Below the pieces are notes generated by a model. That model did not search any database and was not told the DNA's origin. It worked only from the letters and a program-made list of their open reading frames with translations. A DNA stretch of 38,431 bases from contig NW_003145790.1 in NCBI RefSeq assembly GCF_000003605.2, positions 335,255 to 373,685 on the forward strand. Direction: 5' to 3'. This DNA comes from Saccoglossus kowalevskii. Its lineage: Eukaryota; Hemichordata; Enteropneusta; Harrimaniidae. Numbering within the stretch: position 1 is the stretch's first letter; the number at the start of each line of letters is the position of its first letter. Shown here one piece after another: positions 11,434 to 22,569 of the stretch. Position numbers and translations under genes: made by a program.

Positions 11434-11825
11434 CCTGGTGCGTGGCACAAATGTTAGTGTGTCAGACCCTCATCAGGGAAATTGTAGGTTCCACCCCAGG
11501 AGTATTTTCGGCTGCAAACTGAGCAATGCAAAACAAAAGTACATTTTGTTCACTTTGTCAGACTCTCGGCATTCGTATTTGGGTGAATGGCGTCCTTTCG
11601 GATGGCACCGTAAGGCTGTCGGTCCCTTGTTCAATTCCTATATTATCAGTGCACGTAGATTCAGTTGCTCTTGTTGCAGAGATTTGAAGGTTTTCGTAGG
11701 AAAACTGACGTGACAATGTGTACGTTTGTATAATGTGCTGACCCACCTTTTTGCATCTATAAATGGACTTGGGGCGCAAATGATAGTATGGGTGAGTAAT
11801 ATGCACCTCAGTCTAATGAATCGTG
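11434..11825 (+). mobile_element. tRNA-derived SINE
   Basis: The head has RNA polymerase III promoter layout. An A-box-like TGGCACAAATGTTAG lies at 11443. A B-box-like GGTTCCACCCC lies at 11487-11497, one mismatch from GGTTCGANNCC. The spacing of about 44 bp fits a tRNA-derived SINE. The body contains GGATGGCACCGTAAGGCTG (about 11599), resembling, from memory, a conserved SINE-body segment seen in aquatic invertebrates. The tail ends around GGGTGAGTAATATGCACC (about 11790-11807). The overlapping frames at 11438-11713 (plus) and 11558-11806 (minus) are by-products. The exact 3' end and the target duplication are unclear. Confidence 0.65.
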
Positions 11826-14030
11826 ACCTAATACTCGATAGTTTGACGTCACATTTTGATTTTTATGTGGCATTTAAATACGTCTGCATTTCTATAACTA
11901 TTCCCTGTAATTTTAGAAATAAAAACTAAGTCTACATGATTTTATTGAAGCCAGAACAAATACGTTTGTCTAGCTCTGTGTACACACGCCAGTGTATTAC
12001 GCAGTGGTCCCATTGCAAACGGAATAATGGCGTAACTTCCCACAGAGGATTGTTCACCCTGGCTAACATCGCTACCTGACAGAATCAGACATAATGAATC
12101 GACCACAGACACCTTTAGAGCTGCAAGAACTTAACTTGGTACATACTGCAATTTGATTATCCCTCACGCTTTCGGGTCTTTTCTGGATCTAACTTAATCG
12201 AATATATATTTTGTAATTTCTCTGAAATCAGAATCAGTGCGTTTCATTTCATGCATGTGTTCAATGTTTCTTTTGTCAAGCTCCGGAAGAGATATGTAAA
12301 TATTGTATGTAATGATTGTTATTATGAGAATTAGTAAAACCTACACTGATGAATGCTGTGTGTGTTAATACATTGGACAGGTCCACACATCATTAAGGAA
12401 ATGTTTAATATTATTTGTTTCTAGATCTGTTTAACGTGTCCCACGTTCAATTCAAGTTGTTCCAGTACATTTACCAAACTATACCACAGAGAAAAAAAAC
12501 ACTCTCGCTGCAGATTTTATCCATCTTGGCGTCAATAATGCAGTTGATCAAATGCAATTGATTAAAGATTCGAATTACCATTCACTAATTGTTTCTACGC
12601 GTGATATGAAATGAATCGAACAGTTCAAGATTGTAGTCTAAGATTAAATTCTTTCGTTAACATTTATCAAGCGTCTTAGGTCATGCGAGCGAAGTGTGTG
12701 TTTATAAAGTAGAGGACGTTGTTCTTGTAGTTGTTTTTGCAGCGATGTTCAATTCTCGTGAACTTCCATTCCCACCTACCATGAAGGTCGGTTTACCTAT
12801 TGAACAGCTCAAGTGGTGATGTTTTTAAAACTGTTAATGGCGTTGTGAATTTGAACTCATCAAAGTTTAGGCACGTTTTGTTTGCACAATTGAAGCATAT
12901 TAATTTCACTATAGATTTTTATGGCATATATAAATTATGTGATGTTTTAATTAGCTATATCATGCACAGACACGTGTACATTTGCATAAACGGATCACGA
13001 CATCAGCGCATTGTTAGTTAAATTAAATGCAGATAGTTAAAACATCTTTTTGGTCATAAGTGAAAGCGATAAAATAATGATAATAAATCATTATTGTCGT
13101 TAAGCGCGCCAAAAATAGTTTCGGTTGTATACGTCTATTTCATGTGTATTTAAACAATATAGGGAGAAACATGGACCGTGCTATAATAATGGTATCGTGC
13201 TTATTCCAACAGTGTGAACATTTTAGGCTGAGGATATCAAAACACAAGATATTTTTATTTTGGAAACTAGGACCTATATTTGATTCACTGATCTCGATGT
13301 ATCAGAAACGATTACATATGTTCTGGTATTATGTGTGTAAGACCTGGGCTATACTTAGAAATTTGAAGGACCCGAAGCAACTGACTAACTTTCATTCATT
13401 TATTCATTCATTATCACAATTAGTGTTTGGTGATTAAATGAGAGCCGCAATGAGAATAACTAAAAGACATGTGATAACAATTGTAGAAAAGGTATCTCTC
13501 ATGTTTTCATATTCCATTATTTTGTGATTCTCGCATACATTTATTGAATTGTTAATTCTCATGATCATTTACATTCGAGAAGTTTAATGTTAAAAAGCAT
13601 AATTGTCGTCAATATGTAAAACTATAACTCACATGAACTCACGTTATAAGTTCTGTAAAATCTTCCGTACACGATATCTTGTTTCATAATTAGCAATAGG
13701 ATTTTACAGATTCGGGAACAAAAAAAACACAAATGCCAAATAAAATAGAATAAATAAATCGGAAGAGTCCCGGCCCTCAAAAATATGTATATAAATCTGA
13801 TATCAGGTGTATTCAATAAAACTGCGATCAGATGTAACATTTGAACACGACTTTAAATCAAATCCAATCAAGTTGCCCATGTTTAAAAGGTATGTATGCA
13901 ACAATATATAAGTACTTTACAAGACAAATTTACTTCCACTGCTTTCAGGTCAATCCAGTATTAACAAATATAATTGTTGAATCTGGTATAACAATCTACC
14001 AATCAAGCGATTCAAAGTACATGCTGATAC
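11826..14030. other. AT-rich stretch without recognisable genes
   Basis: The open frames here (for example 12800-13021 and 13144-13437, plus strand) have no motif and strongly AT-biased content. A consensus CRE-type octamer (TGACGTCA) lies at 11844-11851, in isolation. Confidence 0.6.
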
Positions 14031-14206
14031 TTAACAGTAAGATGACACATTATGCAAATCGATTACGCAAGCGGCAAACGGCCATAGCGTATCGTTGTTT
14101 ACAAACAGGCGTTTGTCCACGAGCCTTTGCGTTTTTAGTGCGCGTTGTTATCGTCGCTTGGAACTCACTTCCCATGCATTCGCAGGTGACGACCCCTCCG
14201 TTTTAA
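14031..14206 (-). mobile_element. MITE family 1, copy D (inverted)
   Basis: The reverse complement matches the other copies: TTAAAACGGAGGGGTCGTC at the 14206 end, CAAAGGCTCGTGGACAAACG in the body, and CGCTATGGCCGTTTG towards the other end. The 14031 end is degenerate (TTAACAGTAAGATGAC...TGCAAATCG), so the inverted repeat is recognisable only in part. It is the most diverged of the five copies. The 121-codon plus-strand frame at 13841-14206 ends inside it and is a by-product. Confidence 0.75.
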
Positions 14207-17200
14207 ACCTAAACGTTTAGTATGCGTATATTAATGAATAAACATAAACCATTCTATTACAGCCCGGAATGATTTAGAGTGGTTGCCACAAGTAGAGCAG
14301 GATGTATTCACTCATTTTTTTTAAACATCTGGTATCTCTTCGTGCATAGCATGGGGTTACATAAGAGTAGACTAGTGTACTTGCCAGTTCTTTTTGTGTT
14401 CTCAGTTTTGTAAATTGCTCCAAGCGACTTTTGAAGACATATTTATGGTGGGATGTGTTATTTCCACTTTTCTATAGGGGGAATAGCTGGTACAGATTAC
14501 AGGCAAATAAAATGAAAGTTCCATTTAAAGTAAAAAAATAGGTTTTTACACTTTACAGATAACAAAAATTACATTTTACATTTTTATAATATATTTGATA
14601 ATTTGTGTTTAAGAATCAACATTGGAAATTGTGTACTGATTATAACATTAAATGCGGAAAATGCTTCATACGCTTACTACAAAAATAAGATCTTTATACA
14701 AATTACGGACGAATAAAGTAACTGATTACATTTTACACCGTTGCCCAAGTCTACGAAGTTTTTTTTTATTTATTTAAATTACATTATTACGAACATAAAA
14801 ACAATTGATTGCAGCTTACGAAAATACCCCTTGTCGACCCTCTTTCTACACCAGACATTGACTATGGGTAAAACAGTGATATAAATGTGTTGACAAGGCG
14901 AAAGTTACATTGCAATTATTTCTGTTGTCAAACAGTCTAACTGATGGGAAGGCTGCAATTCAAATCAGCTATAATGTAGAGGTCTATCCGCGAAGCTGGC
15001 CTGTCGTGTTTAAGTACCAACTAATTTGACAATGAGCTTCGCCGGTGACATCTATAGCTCTTGTCGATATCGTATAACGACATATTCCTCGTTTGTCTTC
15101 GTACTCATACAGTGGTACCATTAGCCGTGGGTTGCTCTTTAACGCACTCGGGAAATGTGTTTTGCTATTGGAGAATCGATCGTTGGAAGCGTCAAGTGTG
15201 TTTTGCCCTTCAATTGACCGCATACAAAATACCGGAGTTCAACAAAGTTCAATTCATTATCACTTAGTATCATGTATCAGTAACAATGATAGGATCGTTT
15301 TTCATTGTAGAAAAGGTGGCTACAAATCTTTATTATAACGCTTTGTGCTATGTGAGAATGTTCTGCGTAAACAACATAAAGACACTTAGAAGTTCTATTT
15401 TTGTCAAATAGACTTTTACGATTTGTAATCACGTGCGCGTCTCAATCCATTTGAGTCAGGGTTGATTTTTGTTTGGAATTGTTGGCAATTGTGCTGCATT
15501 TTCATTAGTAGTAATTGAGGAGAGGAAACTACAGGAAATACTAAATATTTTCGGCATTTCTATTTTTTCATACGTGTAAAAATGATTATGATGTTGAGAT
15601 TGACAAGCGAGATAGAAATCATATTTCCGTTGAGATTTACCCGTTTTCTCAGAATCGAAATCATTATCGTTGGTGAGTGATGATCCAGTTCCGAAATGTT
15701 TATTTTACGAGGTCCAGCAAATTCCGTACGTCCCGCTGCAAATTATCACAAGATTTCTAAATTGGAAAGAACCGTTATGAGAAATTAACATCGACGTTTA
15801 GCTGTGTTCAATGATTGGCCAGTCACTATTCATCAACGAGAAAACGAATACAAATCACTGACGAGTTCAGTTTCAATATAAGCATGTGATATGTTTACGA
15901 CACAGTAATTAGGTATGTAACCTATTGCCCTCGCAGGCTAATACACGTGCGATATTGTTATTTGTAAATGAACTATCTACGTCCACGCAATATTGGAAGT
16001 CAATGCTTTTTATTAACGCATGCACGTCACAGAAAATATAATACGAACAAATAGAATGTTATACACACCAATAACGGATCAAATATTTGTATCATTAGGG
16101 AATTTATTAACGCAGTACTGTATTTATTTGCTTCCGCCTAAACCGTATTATGTATGCTGTTGCATGAATGCTCATTGCAGTCTTAATAGATATTTAATAC
16201 TAACTCACGAATCTCAGTTTATGTGTTCCTAACAAGAGAAGTAACGGGGCGAACTAATACAAAAACTAATACGCACGGAGGACTAATATAAACACTTTCT
16301 GAATAATTATTTCCTTTGATTTACTCTGCATCTGCCGATGACATTTAAAAGTTGAATAGATACCTGCAGTTTGTTCAATATTTTATAAAGGTTTTATGCA
16401 TTTTTACATACGGTTTATTCGTCTTTTAAAATTAAGCCATACAACTTCGTAATAACTTATTCTGTTGAGTATAGTTCTTTTAGAATAGGATTTTAGTATA
16501 TTTGTTTTAAGTATTAGATTGGCGGTGTACTATTTTTATTATACTTTTGTCTGCATTTGGCATAATAAATTACGAAAATGAGCTAAAAATCATGACAGAA
16601 TTATTTCTAATAAACAAAGAATTGCCACATGATAGTTTATTTCGCATTTGTAACCAATGGAAAAAGTAGCCAATGTAGATCAAGGAGTGTTTTTACAGTA
16701 ACAGTATATTCAAATAATCCCCGTGCGGCTTGATCGTAAACTTATTTGAAAAGCCACATTCGTCTCACATACAATGCGTTCCACGATGCATGGAACTCAT
16801 GCCGAAGATGTCATGGCACAACGACTGCGGTGGCGCTATAATACATCGTTTCTATAAGTCACGCTCCTCAGAGAGTTGCGATTTTATAAAGACGAACGAC
16901 TACTCAACCAAGCGTATTTTGTGTATTTGGAAGACATCGCTTACACCCATCAATGCAATTTTACAGAAACATGACGCGCGCGCTTATTATTGTTTATAGA
17001 TTAGTCGTCACCTGATCTGCTGATTAAGCATTCTGCCAATTACTTCAATCTGTAAGATTACGTAACACATCAATATAAGCCGAAATGTTGACTTAAATTA
17101 ATTTAAAATTAGATGTTTGGAAATCTTCTTGTTTCGCGTGATCTATAAGATGATTTACAAGCAAGTAATTACAAGGAAATCAATATCCCAACCAACACAA

Positions 17201-17443
17201 GCATCCTACTGCTACTACGACTCTAGGAATTTCGGTTAAGAAAGTTGGAAAAAAGTTCCGGCAGTGAGTGAAAAGGCATGTGCGCGAATATTTTGAATAT
17301 TGCAGTTTATCGACAAACAAACTCACGCTTGATTAAAAATCCTCAAGATGGTTAACTTTGAATATGTAATTTGCTTAGAAATATACAATGAATTTAAGAA
17401 CATATGTTTGGCCGCGGAGGTTAATAATAATAATATAATTACC
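14207..17443. other. AT-rich stretch without recognisable genes
   Basis: No coding-like frame that I can support. A GC-richer patch at 16720-17000 carries an 89-codon plus-strand frame without recognisable motifs. A 20-nt interval at 15653-15672 is flanked by CCCGTTTTCTCAG and GTGAGT, so it could be a micro-exon, but the evidence is weak. Confidence 0.55.
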
Positions 17444-17650
17444 TTAGTGTGCCTTGTAGTTATTTGAGGCTGTGTGACCTTCTTTGTATCTAATGCCACT
17501 TGATACGCTGTCCCGATGTTACCCAGGCAAGGTCAAGTGGGCATCGACGAGCCTTAATCTAATTTCTGTCATCTTTCGCATCAGCCAGTGATTCATCAAA
17601 TTGAGTCTGTGGCATTCTCGCTCAGGATCCGAGTCGTCACCTTTTTTGGC
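17444..17650 (-). other. GC-richer island: coding-like fragments and a hairpin
   Basis: This island stands out in base content from its very AT-rich neighbours. On the minus strand a frame with MPQTQFDESLADAKDDRN is closed by a stop. The same frame then resumes with PLDLAWVTSGQRIKWH and a second stop, which looks like a decayed coding segment. A donor-like CTAAG then GTAATT marks its minus-strand 3' edge at about 17443. On either strand ATGCCACTTGA (17492) can pair with TCAAGTGGGCAT (17532) with one bulge. I recognise neither a gene nor a structured RNA family. A fragment of an old repeat is also possible. Confidence 0.3.
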
Positions 17651-18883
17651 GCGACGACTACCGCTTTTTAACCGGAGACCATGTTTATATACATAAATAT
17701 AAATAGACTTTGAACTTTCATATATCTACTACTACTTTGCTCATGTAAATATTCTTCTTAATTTGAATTATTTGAATATAAATTTACTTCTACATAAGCC
17801 AAGTAACCATAGATATAATATATAATCAAATTTGTTAATAGGAAATTTGTTTACATCGGCAATAAATTATAAAACATAGAACACATTATCTGTTACATAC
17901 ATGCATAACTGTAATTATTAATCGCATTATTCTTCATTTATTTGAACCGATAGAAAACAAGTTATCATGAATATGCTCAAGTAATTGTCGGCTGGGAATA
18001 CTACAAATACAACAAAACCAAATTCGATTACATTTTTATGGCCAAAATGGCCAAAGGGGATTTTTTTTTTTTTTGAAAATAACCTTAATGTCGTTAGTTA
18101 AGAAGACCGTAATCACCTGCATATATGTTTTAATGGCTTAGAGACTATATAATTTCCTGTCTCTAAGTCGAACTTGTTCCGTGTTTTTTTAATGATATAA
18201 AATTGTTAAATCAATCCAATTAAAATTAGTATAATAGTCTATGCATACATTCGCGCTCCGGGTCAGGTGATATAAAACGCATTGTACTCTGGGAAACACC
18301 TGTGATGGGCAACGTCTTCTTACGACCATCGTTACAAGCAATGACTGGAGTATAATAAATGTATGCGTTTCTATATACTGTTTCTAATAGCATACCTGCG
18401 TTGATACAGCAACTTCAAATATGTTCGAGTTTGTTTGATTTTGACGTAACCGGCGTGTACGTCCACGTTAATCGATTCAGTCGTCTTAAATGTGTAAGTG
18501 CCGTTATTTGGCTCTCTGTCACATTTTACTACCCGAGTAACATAGTCTCCTTCTTTGCAGCTGCCTCGTTTTAGCATCGTCGTAAAACTCCGGTTTTTTT
18601 TATTCACCTGGTAGTTAACACAAGAAACTCCGTGATAAAATATTACAAATTACTATTTTTTTTTTCTTCTAAACTATACAGCCTATTAAAACCCGGGCTT
18701 TAGGGGCACAATCAACATGTAGCGCATAATATATATTTAGAAGCGCCGTCGATATTTGCGTCTAATATAAACATTGGATAGCGGCGCAACTTGAAGAATT
18801 CATCGATGGCGCGGCGAAAATAACACTAATAATTGCCATCTCTTGGGATCTCTCCAATCAGCTTCTTTGCCCTCTGGCGTTAG
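17651..18883. other. AT-rich stretch without recognisable genes
   Basis: Poly-T runs lie near 18061 and 18655. The frames at 18359-18574 (plus) and 18371-18607 (minus) oppose each other and carry no motif. Confidence 0.55.
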
Positions 18884-18943
18884 CATAGGTTCCCTTTAAC
18901 ACGGCCTATGTCAAAAGCGCTAGACGGTTTTCTGGTTGAGATC
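18884..18943 (+). other. Candidate exon a (60 nt)
   Basis: A pyrimidine-rich acceptor, CTTCTTTGCCCTCTGGCGTTAG, ends at 18883, and a good donor, GTAAGTCC, begins at 18944. The interval is 60 nt. One frame is open throughout (phase 0), giving HRFPLTRPMSKALDGFLVEI; the other two are closed. No family is recognised. Support is limited to splice-signal quality and frame openness, both of which can arise by chance. Confidence 0.25.
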
Positions 18944-19264
18944 GTAAGTCCTGTTTTTAGTGTAAAATATCTTAACGATAGAGAGCGTGTGTTCATAATT
19001 ACTGTAAACGCCACTACCGCAGTATGCACGCTTATCAATCGTATGACTCACATGGTGTTTCATTTCAGTACGTGGTTAACCACTTCTGCTCATTTCATCG
19101 TGTTTATTTCTCGTTCTCCTTCCAATCTATTGTTAACACGGAAAATGCGATTCCGACAAATTGACATCGATCACAGTTTTGATTCGTTTCGCTCAAACAG
19201 TCAAAACAATGTTGTTTGCTTTGTAGTGGTGCTTTCTGGTGGTTGTGTTACCGCTGTTTTACAG

Positions 19265-19334
19265 TAATGCGATTTTGTGGTAATGAGCGCACGATTTCCG
19301 GCACCCATTTTCCTACATTCTTGGATTAGTCAGT
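19265..19334 (+). other. Candidate exon b (70 nt)
   Basis: The acceptor CCGCTGTTTTACAG ends at 19264 and a strong donor, GTAAGTATTTG, begins at 19335. In one frame an ATG inside the interval is open to the donor (MSARFPAPIFLHSWISQ plus one base). Joined to the interval at 20939, that frame would stop within the next exon, so a non-coding transcript or 5' UTR fits better than a protein exon. The same downstream frame continues unspliced to 19561. Confidence 0.28.
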
Positions 19335-19557
19335 GTAAGTATTTGCGACATGCATATGATTATAACAAACATGAAGGCATATATTTTTTACGTTGTATGT
19401 ATATACCTTTGAGCAAAGAGAATAATTACAAACACACACTTTATTGCTCATACATTTCCCTGATTAAAGTAATTAAAAATATACATGACCACTTCAGGGT
19501 AAAGCTTGATATGCAGATTTGTCGGACCGAAGAGGTGAGGCCAAAGACAACATTTGT
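19335..19557. other. No gene seen
   Basis: Open in one plus-strand frame but AT-rich and without motifs. It may be intronic to the candidate exons on either side. Confidence 0.4.
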
Positions 19558-19724
19558 TTAAGGCGGGAGGGTCGCCACCTGCGCACGCGCGTGAATTGAA
19601 TCCCAAGCGATGACAAAAACACACGCTAAAAAAACGCAAAGGCTCGAGGGTAGACGCTTGTTTGTAAATAATGACACGCTATGGCCATCTGACGCATTCG
19701 CAGGTTACGATTCTCCCGCTTTAA
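19558..19724 (+). mobile_element. MITE family 1, copy C
   Basis: Both ends are intact. The left end TTAAGGCGGGAGGGTCGCC is mirrored by CAGGTTACGATTCTCCCGC followed by TTAA. The body has CGCAAAGGCTCGAGGGTAG and GACGCTTGTTTGTAAATAAT. TTAA occurs at both outer edges, so TTAA is the best guess for the target duplication. The long 167-codon frame at 19610-20113 starts inside this MITE and is not a gene. Confidence 0.85.
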
Positions 19725-20938
19725 GAGACTCGACAAATCTGTTGAGTCGACCGCGGCTGTATAGGTCAATCTTTGTATTATTAGACCGAATAGAACATAT
19801 TTTGATTGCATTTCATGACCTCTGTCGTCTAAATTATTCATTGACAACATCCAGAACTTCATCCATTCACAAGTATCAATTTCATCACGGGTTATATGTA
19901 TTTATATGCCATAACCCGTTTCTGAATTACTATCACACTTATAACTTGTGTGGGTATAAACTAGCCAAGGATGGCCGGCGGACATTTCAGAAGCCGCGAT
20001 GTTTGTTTGTTTTTTCACGTGACGCGCGCGCGCACGTAAGCGAACACTGCACAGTACATTCGAGCAGTTTCGCAAATATAACAACGCTTTTTCTGGTTAA
20101 TGTATCAGTTTAATGAAAACAATTAGACTTGATGGAATCAATAGAAGCACTAAACGTCGTTAAACGACACACCGAAATGCAATAAACAGTGTTAGCCGCG
20201 TACACGGTGCGATGACTACGGTCAGAGTGACCGTTGTAGTAGCGTTGTTTAGTAATTATCCCCTGCTTATAATGCACGATACCTTGTTTATCAAAACATG
20301 TTACACTAGTTCGACCCGTTCCCAAATTAAATGTGATCCTCCGAGAAAATTACCTTATATTATATTCCCTTCTTGTATCGGTTTGTTGTTATGGCAACTA
20401 GGCACACTATTGCCCGCGCAGGAATTAATTGCGCTTAGATTTCAAAAAAAACAAAACACATGAAATAATTCCAGTACAATAATTAATATACTCCGTTGTC
20501 GACCAGTGCCCTTAAACATATCATTCTCTCAAAACCACTGACATAAAATATACAGGCAATTCAATATCGTGACAAATTCACTCATAAAGTATATTTATTA
20601 TATGCAATTATATTCTCACCATGCTTATTAATGGCGCAGTACGAATTCACAAATACCCTTTCAGTTACTGTGACACGAAGAGTACAGTTAAAACGCGAGA
20701 ACGAAGGGCTGGGATAATACCATGGTTTATATAGGTTAGTTTTATCCTTCTGATGTAAAGATACGGTAAAGACAAGGTAAAGACAAGGCTGAACAAATCT
20801 TTGACAGTAAAACGATGCGGTCAAAACCCAAGAGTATGTCAGGGGAATGTATGTCTCCTAATACGGGGATACAAACAAACATATATCTCATAAAAACGGG
20901 TTATGGTTATATTTATCCTACTTCCTTTTGGTCATTAG
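19725..20938. other. No gene seen
   Basis: A small imperfect hairpin (GACTCGACA / TGTTGAGTC) lies at 19728-19750, beside the MITE. Frames here have no motif. A 13-bp direct repeat (GGTAAAGACAAGG) occurs near 20764-20788. Confidence 0.5.
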
Positions 20939-21022
20939 GTATTTGCGACGAGAAATCCGGGTTGCAATCCCTGAAAGATCAGTAAAAGCCCGCAGAGGAG
21001 TAGAAGGGAAAGCCCGAAAGTG
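20939..21022 (+). other. Candidate exon c (84 nt, symmetric phase)
   Basis: An acceptor with a pyrimidine tract (TATTTATCCTACTTCC then TTTTGGTCATTAG) ends at 20938, and a consensus donor, GTAAGT, begins at 21023. The interval is 84 nt, a multiple of three. One frame is open across it, beginning YLRREIRVAIPERSVK and ending in a basic RRGVEGKARK. The exon enters and leaves in the same phase, as cassette exons do. The other two frames are closed. No homology is recognised. It has the best splice-site pair I found in the window, yet the phase does not connect in an open frame with the candidates at 18884 and 19265. Confidence 0.35.
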
Positions 21023-21557
21023 GTAAGTTTAATTCAATTCAATGTACAAATATGGTTGGAAAACTCAACGCGATATACGACAGCGACGTTAACCATCCAC
21101 CTTCTGCGTGAATGACTGAAGAGTTTACAGATTGAGCTTTGCCCTTGACGGATGCCCTTCCTCGAGATTATTTCTTGAATTTGAACATAAACAACTGAAA
21201 TATTTTTTAAAAAAATGGAACATAATTACACGACAAATTTCAGATCTGTGTCGTTTAAGATGAGTTTACAATATTCCTGTGGGGTTTGCTCAAGTATATC
21301 TTTTCCCTCTCAGAAGCGCAAGATATGATACGCGCAATCTGTAAATTCATAATTTAAAGCGCGATGCAATCGCATATAAGATTCGCTACTGGGCTGATAT
21401 CGATTCCATACGTTTATTACTGCGATAAGACGGCTAAAACTGCTTCTTTAATTTATATTTTTATATATCCCCGGCAGCAAAATATAAGTTCCTCCGTGTT
21501 TAATGGCTTAAAAAGACTAAATTAAACATGCGCGATCATGGCTACTAGATTAACAAT
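21023..21557. other. No gene seen
   Basis: AT-rich spacer with no supported feature. Confidence 0.5.
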
Positions 21558-21558
21558 A

Positions 21559-21626
<68 letters not shown>

Positions 21627-21651
21627 ACAAACAAACAAACAAACAAACAAA

Positions 21652-21714
<63 letters not shown>

Positions 21715-21766
21715 ACAAACAAACAAACAAATAAATGAATAAATAAATAAATAAATAAATAAATGA
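21558..21766. repeat. (AAAT)n/(AAAC)n microsatellite
   Basis: A tetranucleotide array of about 205 bp. A long AAAT block passes into an AAAC block, and the AAAT-then-AAAC order is repeated once more before a final AAAT block with two AATG variants. The 66- and 176-codon minus-strand frames with FIYL repeats are artefacts of its 4-bp period. Confidence 0.97.
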
Positions 21767-22569
21767 ATTCAGTGTAGTCAGAAAAACATGTTTTACACTC
21801 TTGTCAAAACACGACGATTTCGAAGTTTTACTTATCAGAGACGAAGTGTGCAATAAAACAGACATATCTCTAAAGAATTTAGTCTGACTCGAAGAGTCGC
21901 AATGTAAGTCTTTAAATCGCCATGGGGTAGCAGCGAGCAACGTGTTCCGCGACTTAAATCGTACACGCGGGATTGCTTGGCAAACACACAAGACGTGAAT
22001 GCCAGTATGCGCTACAGGAAAGAATGTAATTATGATCAAAAAGACCGGAATAGAACACGAGCAGCTGACAGTCATTGTAAAAGAACAGTAAATGCCTTGT
22101 AAATTCAGCTGTAAAGCGAGAGGTAGGATTTAGGGTTTCAATTACCGCAACTCACAATTATACCTGAGTGCATGCATCAAGCTCACATATGCCTGGCAGT
22201 CATTATTTGTTGTTTCTGTGAGAGCTACTTTGGTTGACTACGGCGGTGGAGGATTCTATTTCTATTCACTTGATTGTGCCCATTACGAGCCAGTGTCTAT
22301 GACTTTCAAGAGATAACAGTGCGTCGATGTGGATATGTAGATGTTGCGTTATCAGAACACAGTACAAAACGAAAATGAAATGAAACAAAATGAAACAAAA
22401 CAGAAGAGATTGATACAGCTTAAGTCTGGCATGAACTTAATTTAAAATACATGGATCCAAAGTTAAGTATTAAAGAATACAATAATTTAAACAAATGCTT
22501 TATAAAGGTTTGTAATCTATGCGTGGATTTTATTTTACATTTAATACAAATATATGCACGGGATGATTT
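21767..22569. other. No gene seen
   Basis: Unique spacer between two tandem arrays. A short AAATGAAAC-like simple repeat lies near 22370-22400. No supported gene. Confidence 0.55.

Noticed and set aside
13841-14206. 121-codon plus-strand frame
   Set aside because: Its second half lies within the inverted MITE copy D; the first half is AT-biased with no motif.
15653-15672. 20-nt micro-exon between CCCGTTTTCTCAG and GTGAGT
   Set aside because: Signals this short are expected by chance in 38 kb, and nothing links it to other exons.
18908-19267. 119-codon plus-strand frame
   Set aside because: It has no recognisable domain, the content is serine- and threonine-rich with no conserved pattern, and it overlaps the candidate splice sites at 18944 and 19264.
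19610-20113. 167-codon plus-strand frame, the second-longest in the window
   Set aside because: It begins inside MITE copy C, has no recognisable motif, and is opposed by minus-strand frames of similar quality.
20959-20985. GGGTTGCAATCCCTG resembling a tRNA B box or T-arm
   Set aside because: I found no matching A box or acceptor stem at tRNA spacing. The stretch lies inside a better-supported candidate exon.
21545-22075. 176-codon minus-strand frame with a FIYL-repeat tail
   Set aside because: Its length comes from reading through the (AAAT)n/(AAAC)n microsatellite, whose 4-bp period has no stop in this frame. The rest shows no domain.
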